Shown here: positions 36,842 to 49,023 of the stretch, piece by piece | How positions within the stretch are numbered: position 1 is the first letter of the stretch | Layout of the letters: each line of letters begins with the position of its first letter | Source: Siphonodentalium dalli | Taxonomy: Eukaryota; Mollusca; Scaphopoda; Gadilida; Siphonodentaliidae | Assembly (NCBI GenBank): GCA_032622095.1 | Contig: CP136066.1 | Location: 91,223,319-91,287,318 of the forward strand | DNA: 64,000 nt | Direction: 5' to 3' | Notes under the pieces: model-generated | Databases searched by the model: none | What the model saw: only the letters and a program-made list of their open reading frames with translations | What the model was told of the DNA's origin: nothing | Position numbers and translations under genes: made by a program

Positions 36842-37778
36842 GTTCCTGCTGAACTCGGGATAATTACCACAGTTCTATGACATCAGGAGTGGGTGTCGCA
36901 AAATTATGTGACAGAATATGTTACCGACGAAATAACTCTCATACATGGCTCTTGAAATTGTTTTTACATCATGCAATACTCAGTAAAAGTTAACTTATAG
37001 GCCGCACATGATATATGTAAAGCCCGTTCCATTAAGTTTGCCGCGTAGTGTTGGAGGAATTCCATAAGTAGTGCCACTTTAGAAGGGTACAGAAATTTTG
37101 TGGCAGATACATTACCTAGCTTTTACCCTGCATCTGGTTGGGAGTCGTTTCTTTATTCATACTCAGTTGTTTGCATATTGCTTATAATTTATTATACACA
37201 TCGAGTATTAGGAACGGTTGCAGATTTTTATGATTTCCCTGTGAAATAATTGTTTGATTCCGACAGAATACGTTACTGACAGAATACGTTACCTATTTAT
37301 ATTTCTGTTAATCATCCACTGTAGCAATCTATGCCAAAGTCGTTTATGAATTCACAAGAATCGTGTAAATATTTGGTGTTTTAACAGCGTCACTATCCAT
37401 GAGAAGGGATGATGATGCTGGGAGAGCTTACTCTTGTAGGCATACTTCGCTCATATCAGTAGGCTACCGTATAATATTATGTAATATGGCAATATTGAGC
37501 ATGGATTGGACAAGCTTCATCGATAATGGTCGAACTATCAGCAGCAGTTGGTCTGTAGGCCTATATGAGCTCAATATTGGGGTAGCTTGTGGCATTTTTC
37601 CATAATGCATTTGCAAAGTAAGGGTTAATAACAGTGCACGAGAGATTAAAGCAGCCTAGTTAGCAGACACACCCGTTGTTGGTACTCAATCTATAGTATT
37701 TTGAAAGAGAATATCCACGTAGACCTGAGAAACAGATTTAAATAATCAAGTGTCATTGTGAATCTGTCGGTTCATTGT

Positions 37779-37982
37779 TACTATAAACAGTCCTTAACCA
37801 CAGCAGAATTATGGGTAACTTTTCAGGATTTAGTTGGAAATATGGCTTGTTGCCATTCAACGAAAAGCTCTCATTGAGAGCTTTCCGATGAATGGCAACA
37901 AGCCATATTTCTGACTAAATCCTGAAAAGTTACCCATAATTCTGCTGTGGTTAAGGAGTCGATTATTTAGACCATTACTGTA
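37779..37982. mobile_element. Tc1/mariner-like palindromic MITE, copy 2
   Basis: Same family as 36626-36841; the left end is diverged (ACAGTCCTTAACC) and the right end is CCATTACTGTA. Arms otherwise pair over about 90 bp. Confidence 0.85.
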
Positions 37983-38069
37983 CCAATGGTTGTGTTTATT
38001 TTATAGGTGAACGGAATTTTTGTTATCGGCAGTTATATATTCGATCATATGTGCATATAAATTTATATA

Positions 38070-38470
38070 GACTGATGGCCTTCGCGGTGGGTATTGCTGT
38101 TAAGATAGTCACATCCATTAAAACCGCCAACAGAAAGAATATTAAAATATAGACAGATTTTGTTCTTATACCAATCATAAATATCGCGTAAATGGTATGT
38201 TAGTGTCAAGTTTGTATGCTTTGTTATGTAAACAAAAGCCATGTATACGCTTTGTTATGTAAACAAAAGCCAAAAATGTTACAGAACCTGGCTTTCATTT
38301 ACATTACACAGCGTACGGACTTGACAATAACACACCATTTACGCAATATTTATATCTGGTATAAGAACTAAAGATGTCTATATTTTAATATTCTTTCTGT
38401 TTATGGCGGTTTTAACGGGTGTGACTATTTTAACAGCAATACCCACCGCGAAGGCCATCCATGCCTTTAA
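38070..38470. mobile_element. MITE of the TTAAAGGCAC family, copy 2
   Basis: A near-perfect inverted repeat of about 85 bp per arm: GGCCTTCGCGGTGGGTATTG at the left is mirrored by CAATACCCACCGCGAAGGCC at the right, followed by AGAAAGAATATTAAAATATAG and its complement. The right end closes with GCCTTTAA. The left TTAAAGG end is not seen, so that side is slightly truncated. Confidence 0.75.
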
Positions 38471-38575
38471 GTTGCATGTCATGACTGGGGGAATGAGATG
38501 GTGGTATGAATTGCATATATACGGCACTCTTATTTCAATAATTTGATTATCAGTATCAGGTCAGAAAAAAGTATG

Positions 38576-38760
38576 ACGCATGTGACATGTGAGATACTGT
38601 TTTGAACTTATGATATGTGTCATGCCATCACGATTGACCAAACATGTGTATATACTTTATATATATGTTTTATAGATTGACAATATATGTGGTCAATCGT
38701 GACAGCGTGACACAATCATATATATCATAAGTTCAAAACAGTATCTCACATGATCCATAT
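38576..38760. repeat. Hairpin with ~65-bp arms
   Basis: GTGAGATACTGTTTTGAAC and CACGATTGACC at the left pair with their complements at 38690-38755. The right arm, extended to 38800, is repeated in inverted orientation at 38942-39090, so the hairpin shares a sequence with a second inverted pair. Confidence 0.75.
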
Positions 38761-39092
38761 ATTTTGGAATGTTCGTCAGCTTCACTAGCCTTCATGTCTG
38801 ACACACCAGGAGTGGTTTATTGGGAAATGCTTGTTGTTTATTTCTTGGGAAGGTGTGTATTGATTACAATAATGTGATACATTGATGGTAAGAGCTCTTA
38901 GAGCTCAGTTGGAAAATGTGATGACCCCCCCCCCCCCCCCCCAGACATGAAGGCTAGTGAAGCTGACGAACATTCCAAAATATATGGATCATGTGAGATA
39001 CTATTTTGAACTTATGATATATATGTTGAAAACAAATATGATTGTGTCACGCTGTCACGATTGACCACATATATTGTCAATATATAAAGAGA
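38690..39092. repeat. Nested inverted repeat around a poly(C) tract
   Basis: CATGATCCATATATTTTGGA and AGCTTCACTAGCCTTCATG (38750-38800) are mirrored at 38942-39000. A run of 18 C stands at 38925-38942. Confidence 0.7.
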
Positions 39093-39174
39093 TAGAGTTA
39101 TTCCCCTTCCATTGAGTATAATAGACTTTATAGTACAGTCCGGATCAAAATTAAATACAGGACACACCTTGGTA

Positions 39175-39262
39175 CCTCGACAAAAACAACATGTTCCCAG
39201 TTTATTCGACCGGATCAGTTAATAATACAATGTTTTGGAGCTTCCTCTTTCAAATGGTATAC
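39175..39262. repeat. Inverted partner of 44062-44165
   Basis: AATACAATGTTTTGGAGCTT, CCTCTTTCAAATGGTATA and AAAAACAACATGT are inverted at 44062-44165. TTCCCCTTCCATTGA follows both (39105, 44245). The 4.8 kb between hold other repeats. It may be the edges of one old large element. Confidence 0.55.
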
Positions 39263-39918
39263 AACATGGAATATGTTGTATATAATGTGATCTGGTGATT
39301 CGAAAATTAAGTGGGCCTTTAAACCTGGGAAAAAGAACTATTTTCATATCAGCATCCCTGTCCTAAAAGTGGTGTCTCATTCCTGGAGCTTTGGTGTCTC
39401 AGTCCTCGAGCTCTAGTGTTTTTTATTAAATCAGCATAGATCTCTTGCACAGATCTATAGTATTTCCATGGTCATATAGTGCGAATGTGGTGTCACTGTT
39501 GTCTTCTTTTCCTCATATGGTGTGCCAGTGTAGTTATAAACGTTATAAACAGCGCTTTCATATTTTAGTTTGCTTCAGAAAGGTGTGACAAATATGCGTC
39601 GTTATTTTTGTTTGTTTTTGTATATTTCTAAGTGGTATATAAAGCAAATAAATACTCAATTGCTCTTCTCAGTCTTCTGTGTGGTAATAGATGAAGTACA
39701 TGTAATTTCAGAAGAGCATTAATATGCCAGAGTGAACACAGATGATGTCATTTATGTGAGTGAAAGCTGTAGAACTAGTCAATTTGAACATGAACTTGGT
39801 CACATTGAAATTGGCAAAAACAATCAGGAAAAGTCTGAAATGGCATGATGATATACTCAATATACATGTATGGGGTATGCACCAGGCAACAGCTCATCTC
39901 CTGTTTAATTTAAGTTTT

Positions 39919-40475
39919 TAGCTCACCTGAGACGAAGTCTCCGGTGGAGCTATAGTCATCACTCCTCGTCCGTTGTACCGTCCGTCCGTCAACAATTTTT
40001 TAAACATCTTCTCCTCTGAAACCATCATACCGAATTGGTTCATATTTGGTGTGGATGTTCCCTAGTTGAATCACATTCAGATTTGTTCAAATGAGGTCAC
40101 TGGGTGAAATAGTTGTGAAAGCAGGGCCATAACTCTATTCCTCCATAGTAATTCTTAGAACAACTTCTTTTACTGAACTATAAGGCCGTATGGATTCATA
40201 TTTGGTGTGGATGTTCCCTAGTTGACTCAAATTCAGATTTGTTAAAATGAGGTCACCATGTTGATTATTTGAGAAACCAGGGCCATAACTCTATTCCTCC
40301 ATAGTAATTCTTAGAATGACTTCTTCTTTTGAACCATTTGACCGATTTAGCTTACATTTGGTATGGAGAGTCCCTGTGTGACTGGGGTTCAGATTTGTTC
40401 AAATGGGGTCACTGGGTCAAATAGGGGCAGAGCCAGGGCCCAGGGACATAATTCTTTAATTTTTTTTTATTTAAA
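39919..40475 (+). repeat. Dispersed TTAGCTCACCTGAG repeat, copy 1
   Basis: Begins TTTTAGCTCACCTGAGACG, GTCTCCGGTGGAGCTATAG, then CGTCCGTCCGTCAACAATT and ~170-bp units with TTCATATTTGGTGTGGATG, AGATTTGTTCAAATGAGG and GGGCCATAACTCT. This class is widespread in molluscan genomes. Other copies: 44330, 54918, 59508. Confidence 0.85.
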
Positions 40476-40554
40476 TCCATGTTTTAAATCCTTGCCCCCT
40501 CTTATCTGGCAGAAAGCTCAAGCGTTTTGATCGCATGAGCATTATTTTAACGCC

Positions 40555-40622
40555 AACAGTCATTCTTTTTTAAGAATGCCCGTGGGCATTATTTTTTAAG
40601 AATGCCCGTGGGCATTATTTTT
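40555..40622 (+). repeat. 26-bp tandem repeat
   Basis: TTTTTTAAGAATGCCCGTGG, then GCATTA in two full copies plus a partial one. Confidence 0.85.
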
Positions 40623-40715
40623 TACGAATACGCGAGGGATTAAATCGACTGAGGGACGTCATAGAGTGGCTCCTCCCCCAATCATGTATGTTGAGTCAAG
40701 AGCCTATCGGCAAGC

Positions 40716-40910
40716 TTAAAGGTACTTAATCCGATCGGGCCCTCATAAGTTACTATTTCTTTGGCTTCGGGGATAAAATGGTTGATTCGAGACGAGTAAG
40801 TCTACCTATCAACGCTCATAGTGATCAGATTGTTTTTTGAAGTTTTGTTATTTCAATTGTTTCTGGCCCAGTACTTGATCGGATTACTTGATCGGATTGA
40901 ATACCTCTAA
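40716..40910. mobile_element. TTAAAGGTACTCAATCCG MITE, copy 1
   Basis: TTAAAGGTACTTAATCCG at the left and CGGATTGAATACCTCTAA at the right. Shares TTTGGCTTCGGGG and AGTGATCAGAT with copy 2. Confidence 0.65.
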
Positions 40911-40999
40911 TTTGTCTGAGCTAATTAAAACTGACAAATATTTAGCGATTTTGATTTTATATTGCCAAAAACTAAAATAAAATTTCTTCAAACTTTGAT

Positions 41000-43180
41000 A
41001 CAAAAACACCAACAGCTATTTGGACTTACTATTTAGAAAAGTCCACAGGCAGGCTAAAACACACATATATAACATCTAAATACGTCCCTAAGTCGGTCAA
41101 ATAAACACAAAACCGTTTAACACAGATTTTAACTATATATACCTGTTCCGTAATAACATTGTATTTTATAGCAGGTAAAGGTCCCAACTCGAGTTTGCAT
41201 GGTTTGGGGGACTTGAATTAATCGATTGTACTATAATGCGTCGCTTGGAATTTCATTGATGTTGGCTCACAAAGCTACACAAATCTTGCAACCTCGAGCT
41301 GGGGATTTATTTTCAAGGAACAGTATTAACACATAAATATATTCCCTGCGTGGTTTGTTCAATCTTCAACCCCGTCAGAAGATAATAGAAAAGGTTCACA
41401 GGGGTTGAACATATGGAAAATGATATATACAGGGGTATATAGCCAGAGTAAAGATTCATGGTATGATCAAACATGTGGGCCGAACTTGAACATTCTAGGG
41501 TGAACATACGTAAGGCGTTCGCATTGGTCTGTAAAATCATTATCACCAAGAGAAAATGTTGAACAATGGATTGGTTTTATTCTTGTGTTGATTGTCGATA
41601 AGACATGGATAAAGTGATCATGCGTTTTTTTTTACTTTTCTTGAAGCACGAGTCGTTTTACAATCGATACAATCTATTTGGTAAATGGTCAACAGAACCG
41701 AGATTAAGCAATATTTGGCGATAACATGACTAGCAATGTTACAGTACTGTTCACATAAGTATGCAAAATGCATGGAAAGTGTCGTTGTTGAACATCAGCG
41801 ATCCAGTTAAAACGAGGTTTTGGTGTTTGAAAAAAAATTGTGTGCACATTTACTCACTGCGAAAACCCCATGTTTAATGCTGGCATACAACATTCCATTA
41901 TCAACTGAATTTAAAAACAAAACAAAACAAATCGAGGCCTGAGTTTTCATGGAGTTAGACTTTTTTTTATAGATGCTAGGATTTTACAGATTTCAGGCTC
42001 ATGTCTCAAATTGTTTCATGATTCCCCACAATTGGTACAGTTAATAAATTCCAAACCACGGGGTGGGAGCAAATGAAATTACACGACATTGCGAGCTCGG
42101 TCTGGTTAAAAGGGGCGGGATGCAGCCGAAAAATCACAGGAGCCCTCTAGCCACGTCGCTGATGACTAATCAACTATATATTGGAACGACATATAATCAC
42201 TATTTACGCGATTGTATGCCGTTTCGAAGAAAAGATAATACATGCTATACATTTGCGCACTAACCATTTGTTAACTTCTGTGGGTGATACTTAAAGGTAC
42301 ATGTAAGGTCATCGTGGTGAGTGAATATTTGGAAATCACACGTTGGGAAATTGCTAACAACGGGGGTGGCCCATGTCGTTTAAGAATTGTCCAATAACTG
42401 GAAATGTTATGATACTTTTCAGGTTGAAACATCATGAAAGGGGTTGGTGTGCGAAATTAAATTGTCATGTTGTTCTGAGTCACGTCTAGCCACGCCCATG
42501 TGTATAAACCACAGGATGATACTTAAAATTCAAGCAAGTACATCATGTAGGTTTCTTTCTGATAATAATTGGAAATTCAAAATACCCCATGCAATTGAAC
42601 ACTATAATACTTCTATGCATGCATATTCTACACAAGACAACAATGAGAAAGAATCAGTAAACCCGTTTATGCAAGCTTCTTGTGTGCGTTCGATTTATTA
42701 ATAATGAGACAGTTTTACCAGGTATCGTGTTGTTGGCGCCAGGATATTCGAAAAATCACATTGTATAAAGAGCGTTTTTACATCATTACCATTATTTTTC
42801 ATGTTTTATTTCCTGATAAATTATTATGGAATGTTAACGTATTTGATGTCGAATTAGATGAGGCATCTTTAAATCAAGAAAGAAAAAAAAATAAACAAAC
42901 ACAATTGGATAGTAATATATTGCTCACATATACAGTGTCCGAATCCATGGCGCAACGACAAACTTCGGAAGAAACGTCCCTCAACTGGCGAGTCCTAATT
43001 CGAATTAAATAATAATTGAAATGTGTTGCTTTTCGGCGTGGACAACACGGACATCACAAACTGTCCGTGCTGAACTGTAGGCGTGTACTCTGGTAATCAA
43101 GGCAGAGATGTGGGTCAGACAAAATGGATAGTTGGCTCCAATGACAATTCAATGAGTGGGTTTTAAGTCAGATAATATTC
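41000..43180. other. Intron 1 stretch with no recognised gene or repeat
   Basis: Open frames at 42063-42263 and 42680-43012 have no domain, no strong splice sites and AT-rich composition. Treated as noncoding. Confidence 0.45.
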
Positions 43181-43184
43181 TCAG

Positions 43185-43252
43185 CGTCGGGAATTCGGTA
43201 AAGAATAGACTCGGACAAGCCCTCGTCTATTCTTTTACCGAATTCCCTCTGC
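43185..43252. repeat. Hairpin GAATTCGGTAAAGAATAG
   Basis: GGGAATTCGGTAAAGAATAG pairs with CTATTCTTTTACCGAATTCCC, one bulged base, loop ~14. Confidence 0.8.
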
Positions 43253-43459
43253 TTCGAACATTATCCTTTACTTAACTTTTATCTCAATATCCACATTTAT
43301 CAGGCTGGGAGAGAATGAGGTGTTTGAATGAAATTTAATCCTATGTGTTTACAGCAATCTCAAATACAACTCTAACTGTTTGACAGTTTACACATTTTAT
43401 AATAGTATTAACCATTTCATTACCAGAGCTATGCTGGTACAGCAAAAAGACTCTGCGCC

Positions 43460-43500
43460 AGTGTATTCTCCTATATATAAGAGAATACACTGGGGATCAA
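43460..43500. repeat. GCCAGTGTATTCTC hairpin
   Basis: GCCAGTGTATTCTCCTATAT pairs with ATATAAGAGAATACACTGG. Related to hairpins at 43765-43828 and 52088-52310. Confidence 0.7.
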
Positions 43501-44329
43501 GGAAATATTGTTAGGCCAATTTTGTCAGACATCCAAATAAATCAGACATGTCCTATTCTCGCAGGGATGTCCCCACATATGTTTGGGGAGGGGGCAAATT
43601 TCTCAGATTTGTTCATTGAGATGTAATTTTTTTTCCAAAACCAATTATGTATACTAAAATAAAATGAATATAAAATAATAGACCATTGATCAAGAGAAAT
43701 GAGCTCCTAGTTTTAATATTTGTCCAATATTTATTATTTTATAACAAGGTACTAGTATCATGCCAGTGCATTGTCTTATATATATGTGAGTGTCCCATAG
43801 GTAGCCTCACCTAAGAGAATGCACTGGCTCTCAAGGTTAAGGAAATATTGTTAGGCAAATGTAGACAAGCATCCAAATAATTCACAGATGTCCTATTCTT
43901 GCAGGGATGTCCCCATGGGTTGAGGGGGTGGAATTAGCAGATTTGTTAAATGAGATGTAATTTGTTTTCTCAAAATTAATTATTTAGACTAAAATGAATA
44001 TAAAATAGTAAATTACTTAATTTTTTAACCCCCCAGATTACATTATATAAAATATATGCCATATTATATACCATTTGAAAGAGGAAGCTCCAAAACATTG
44101 TATTATCAACTTTTCTAGTATAATAAACTGTGGACATGTTGTTTTTATTGAGTTGCCAAAGAGTTTTGTCATCTAGATTGCAGTAAAAAGCTAAATTATT
44201 TTCAATGCAGGGGGAATAACTCTATATATATAAAGATGGAGTTCTTCCCCTTCCATTGAAAAGTTTGAATTCTGTTGCATTCTGGGATCCAAAGGGGGGG
44301 GGGAGTCATTCTATAATTTCAGTAGTTTT

Positions 44330-44680
44330 TGGCTCACCTGAGACGAAGTACTCGTCCGTCCGTCAACAATTCTTTAAACTTCTCCTCTGGAACCATAAGA
44401 CCGTATGGGTTCATATTTGGTGTGGATATTGCCTTGGTGACTCACATTCAGATTTGTTCAAATGAGGTCACTGGGTCAAATGTGGGCAGGGACATAACTC
44501 CAAAAAATATTAAACATTGCAAGTGAAGTCTGACATTTTATAAACATTTCGTGGAGATCTGCTAGAGGTCATTAATTCCCAATTACAACATCAATCTATT
44601 ACCTTGGGTGACAGATTTGTGAAAATGGTATTACAAAGTCGAATAAGGGCATTGCCAGAGACATAACTATTTCACAACAT
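44330..44680 (+). repeat. Dispersed TTAGCTCACCTGAG repeat, copy 2
   Basis: Starts GGCTCACCTGAGACGAAGT and goes through CGTCCGTCCGTCAACAATT to TTTGTTCAAATGAGGTCAC. Shorter and more diverged than copy 1. Confidence 0.8.
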
Positions 44681-45317
44681 ATTAATTCTTAAAATATGTA
44701 TGGAAGAACCAAGAACTAGTTGGCTTATTTAGCATGGAATGTTCTTGTTTGACTGCAATACAGATATTTTTAATGGGGTAACCTGGAAAAATAGGGGCCA
44801 AGCGAAGGACAGTTTCCTTCTTAATATGCTTCCTTCACAAGGACCATCAGGTCTATTTTATAAAAAGGCGCTTGTGAGATTGGAAATTTCCATGTGTAAT
44901 TCCAACCTAAGACTTGGGAGTCTTGAGCCTAGTCGGGAGGGGACTTGTTGGTGGGGGGGGGGGGGGGGTGATCAGTAGTGTACAGTTGGTAATTTGGCCA
45001 CATATCCTGTTTAGATCTACTTTTAAAGTGATTATGAAAAGTTCCAACTATTGTGGTCTCCAGAGTCCCAGTCTTATCAGTCTTTGCAGTCTGGTGAGCG
45101 ACCCCACAGTCATTGACTGTCTTGTTAAAGTAAATTGGGACTTCAGGTTTAGCCGTAATTATTGAAATGGATGTCAAATTCCTGGTAGTTCTTCTCTTCT
45201 CACATTTCGCTCACATCGAATAATGAACGTGGTTCTACTTCTATTTTAAGACAATACATTGATTGTTTCTATACCTGTATTGCCTTACATGGGTCTGTTG
45301 TATTTCTCAATGTGGTG

Positions 45318-46155
45318 AAGATAACCTGGCATTAAGGAAACTTTTTACGATATATACATAACATCATTCAACATGGTGCGAAACAGTTTCCATAATTACA
45401 TGTTGCTTTACAACCTCCAAGTTGAAAAACAACCGACATAGAAAGAAATGTTCTGCATATATTTTGAGACTATAATTTTCAAAGTACATGTAGTTGCAAC
45501 TCTGCTTTTTTTGTACTCTTTACTACTAGTACTGATAGTGTAATGATCAATGAGGTCAAAATTTAATAAAATACAAAAGCACAAAGTACAGTCATGTTAT
45601 TTTTCTTTTCTTACAGATTCTTTGCGAGCAAATCTTCTAGTCCCGAGCCTGCTGAGCCTGGTATAAGCTCTGACATTCGTACTATTATAACATCAACTCC
45701 ACGATTATCTGCTACCGCTATTACACATGCTGTGTGCAAGATAACCTGGCATTAAGGATACTTTTTACGATATATACATAACATCATTCAACATGGTGCG
45801 AAACAGTTTCCATAATTACATGTTGCTTTACAACCTCCAAGTTGAAAAACAACCGACATAGAAAGAAATGTTCTGCATATATTTTGAGACTATAATTTTC
45901 AAAGTACATGTAGTTGCAACTCTGCTTTTTTTTTTACTCTTTACTACTAGTACTGATAGTGTAATGATCAATGTGGTCAAAATTTTATAAAATACAAAAG
46001 CACAAAGTACAGTCATGTTATTTTTCTTTTCTTACAGATTCTTTGCGAGCAAATCTTCTAGTCCCGAGCCTGCTGAGCCTGGTATAAGCTCTGACATTCG
46101 TACTATTATAACATCAACTCCACGATTATCTGCTACCACTATTGCACATGCTGTG
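45318..46155 (+). repeat. 421-bp direct tandem duplication carrying exon 2
   Basis: Two nearly identical units run from about 45318 to 45734 and from 45738 to 46155. Both start AAGATAACCTGGCATTAAGG and end CATGCTGTG. Differences are a few substitutions and a length change in a T run. The second unit alone continues into the intact 3' half of the exon. The high identity over intron and exon alike suggests a recent event. A short TGTG match at the junction would fit slippage or microhomology-mediated duplication. Confidence 0.85.
45617..45734 (+). pseudogene. Truncated duplicate of exon 2
   Basis: This repeats the first ~118 bases of the exon at 46038-46196, including its pyrimidine tract and ACAG acceptor, with only two or so base changes. 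It breaks off after CATGCTGTG, where the second unit of the duplication begins, so it lacks the genuine donor. Reading on leads to a stop (TGCAAGATAACCTGGCATTAA). It should be skipped in a normal transcript, or be a source of misspliced RNA if the GTGTGC at the junction acts as a donor. It is part of the 45318-46155 tandem duplication. Confidence 0.75.
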
Positions 46156-46196
46156 CACACCAATGATTCTTCCGGCATATCGAGTGGAGGATCAAG
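46038..46196 (+). CDS. Exon 2 of AT-hook / zinc-finger gene
   Basis: This 159-base exon is preceded by a long pyrimidine tract and TTACAG, and followed by donor AAG|GTAATT at 46197. It opens with one base that completes a codon and closes with two, matching both neighbouring exons. It encodes a Ser/Pro/Thr-rich linker (FFASKSSSPEPAEPGISSD... HTNDSSGISSGGS) with no recognisable fold. The intron before it is about 11.3 kb and full of repeats; the intron after it is about 2.8 kb. The exon sits in the second unit of a 421-bp tandem duplication, and only this unit keeps the 3' end of the exon and its donor. It is probably the functional copy. Other exons in the long intron cannot be excluded. Confidence 0.66.
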
Positions 46197-46465
46197 GTAA
46201 TTTGTTAATGTTGTTACATGCTGGTAGCATGATATGGGGGGGGGGGGGGGTCATCACTCGTCCCAGTAAATCCTGGTGACAGTACTCGACATTTCAAAAT
46301 TTCAAGTGTGGAGTAACTAGGTCTAGGTTTCAGGTTTCAGATAATTATCTTTGAATGGGAAATGTTTGAAATAATTGTGATATAAATTTTCCAACTGATA
46401 TTTCTAAGGTAAATTATTTGTGTTTCTAGTTCCAAGAGATAATCAATTCAGCTTCACATATATTT

Positions 46466-46536
46466 AAACCCCCACTCTTGAATATACCCCCACTCTTGAA
46501 TATACCCCCACTCTTGAATATACCCCCACTCTTGAA
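46466..46536 (+). repeat. 18-bp tandem repeat
   Basis: CCCCCACTCTTGAATATA in almost four copies inside intron 2. The minus strand reads as repeats of QEWGYI; no gene context supports a protein. Confidence 0.9.
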
Positions 46537-46567
46537 CAGAATGGGGCCCATTATGTGGTATATACTG

Positions 46568-46953
46568 CAAGCCTGAGTTTAGTGTGCCTGTCATTTTCAG
46601 CATGAGGTCCCCAGAGGGTGAATTTAGTGACGCTTTCCGCACACTGAGCTAGCATCCCCAAATTCACCCTCTTTAGACCTCATTTTTCATGGCCTCATCT
46701 GCTATGGGAGACATAGACACAGATTGAAGTTCCCAAATGGTGAATATTGTGATATACACCCATTGGGAACCTCGATTATGCAATGCGTCGTCTGCCAATT
46801 TGAGGATAGAGAAACTAAACTAAAAAAGAAATACATGTAGTTTCTTTGTGAAGAAGTTTCTATAGAAATTTGATAATAAAGAAACTTTCCAGAGAAGATG
46901 AGCCCTAAGCAGACCTCATTCTGCAAATGGCAGGCACACTAAACTCAGGCTTG
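46568..46953. mobile_element. hAT-like MITE, copy 1
   Basis: Ends CAAGCCTGAGTTTAGTGTG and CACACTAAACTCAGGCTTG are exact complements. Inner CAGCATGAGGTCCCCAGAGG recurs in the other copies. Flanks ATATACTG and GTATATTG agree at six of eight bases, a possible worn 8-bp duplication. Confidence 0.8.
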
Positions 46954-47039
46954 GTATATTGGATTGACCTCATCCATACGTCATTCCGTCTGGACATCTA
47001 CCTGTATCCCTCCGTTTTTCCATACGTCTGTCCGGTCAG

Positions 47040-47800
47040 ATCTATCAAACACCAATTTGTCAGATCTGAATGAAATATGGTATGGATGTTCACTACTATG
47101 AGGGCATTCAACGGAGTGTTCAATCGTTTTTTCCTGAATTTCAGTTTTAGAGTTATTCATCTTTGTTTATCTGTAAATATATTTTTTTTGTCCATCCGAG
47201 CAGTTATCTCCACCACCGTTTGACGAATCTCATTGAAATTTGATATGGATGTTCACTACTATGAGGGTATTCAACAGAGTGTTCAATCGGTTTTTCCGGA
47301 TTTGCCATTCAAGAGTTATTCATCTTTGTTTATCTGGAAATGTTGTTTTTTGTTTGTACGAGCAGATCTTTATCACCACCAGTTGACAAATCGCAATGAA
47401 GTTTGGTATGGATGAGGGAAATCAATTGAGTGTTCAATCATTTTATCGAGTGTTCAATCGTTTTTTTCCAGTTTTACATTCTAGACTTATTCATCTTTGT
47501 AGATTTGGATGTGTTGGTTTTTTGTCCGTATCTCCACCACCAATTGATGGATTTCAATGAAGTTTGGTATGGATGTTCACTAATATGACAGCAATCAGGG
47601 CTCAAATTACTAGTTACTGGATTAGCATCGCAATATGCAATGCAGTTTCCAATTTCTTCTAACCAAATTGCAATGAAAAAAATGTATTGGTAGGGAATGC
47701 TATACAAAATCTGTGCAGTGCTGAAAAATGCAAAAAATTAATCACCCCCTGATGTCAATCAATTGAGTGTTCAATCATCTTGTTCATGTAATCCATTTTA
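47040..47800 (+). repeat. ~165-bp tandem repeat in intron 2
   Basis: About four units with GAAATTTGATATGGATGTTC, ACTACTATGAGGG, TTCAACAGAGTGTTCAATCG and GAGTTATTCATCTTTG. A dispersed-repeat style array preceded by GTCTGTCCGGTCAG. Confidence 0.8.
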
Positions 47801-48099
47801 CAGTTATCTATCTGTTTATATGAAAATGATGGGTGTTTTTACCCATCCAAGCAGATATCTCGCCCATACTTTGTTTCATATTGAATTAAATTTATTAGCT
47901 CACAATAATAATTAACATTTTGCTAAATACTAGTATTATTGATGATATAACAAGATGGGAATGGGAAACAGGTGCAATCAAAAAGGAAGAGTGTATGTTG
48001 GTGATAAGCTCAGTATTTAGTTTCACCATAGTCATAGGCTTTGGTAGGCTAACGATGTACATGTATATGATTGTCCCCCAAATATTTTTTTTGGGACTA

Positions 48100-48600
48100 T
48101 TAAAATAACCGGCTTCTGTCTGTCCGTCCCTCTTACCCTCTGTCCATTTTATTTTGGGCTATCGGATCAAAATCAGATTTGGTATCTTTGTTTATCAGCT
48201 CAAAACACAGGTCAAGTTCGAATATGGGTTCAGCCAGCGCAATTTTGCCGGAGTTATGACCCCTTATCGAATCAGGATCGCCTTAGCGCTATTTATCAAA
48301 TATTACCAAACAGGTTGGACAAAGTGCATACACAACAATGGGTATGTAATAAAGTCATGTGACCAGTTTCAGGATATCCCAGTGAGTTTTTCCCTGGAGC
48401 TTATTCACAATTTATTTCCTTACCCGCACACTCTATCACCAAGATATAATGGTATCTCAACACCTCAACCAGTGGATTTTTTTCCACCCCTTCATATGTG
48501 TAACTCCAACCACATGAGAAATATGGGTAAGGCCAACAATAAAAACCTCTTTGTTTCCGATACCCTGCCTGGCTGATATTTTCTTGCCTGCCTCAATTTT
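48100..48600. repeat. Diverged dispersed repeat in intron 2
   Basis: GTCTGTCCGTCCCTC, then CAGGTCAAGTTCGAATATGG and GGAGTTATGACCCC relate inversely to the array at 926-1740. The open frame at 48154-48576 shows no domain. Confidence 0.5.
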
Positions 48601-49023
48601 TGTTTTTCAATTTTCTCCAGAAGGCTAGTCTATAGTTACCTGTTAAGAGTGTCAATGTGAATATTTATCGTTTTTCTCAATCCCAAAAGAAAAACAAGTT
48701 GGTTATTAAGTTCAATGTTGGTAGAGATCTTACTGCAGAGTGAATGAATTGAAGGGACAGCATGTTTTTATCAAATGCTTGGCTCATATTCAATACACAT
48801 TGATCTACCATATTCCATGGGACCGTGACTACATTATTATATCGCTAACAGCTGTAAGGTTTTAAAGAAAAACAAATCCCTAGCTGCCTGTCTGGAAAAT
48901 TATCCCAATGTTATTGGAAACAGAGAAGTTTTTTGTTTTGGCCTAAGAAGGGCTTTTAGTAAAATATTTATCTTCTGGATAAAGTTACATGTGTGACTCA
49001 TGTGAATACCATCTTATTTTCAG

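Noticed and set aside
42680-43012. 110-codon open frame as an extra exon
   Set aside because: No domain, AT-rich, and no convincing acceptor and donor in matching phase.
46466-46642. QEWGYI-repeat peptide on the minus strand
   Set aside because: An 18-bp microsatellite in an intron; no gene context.
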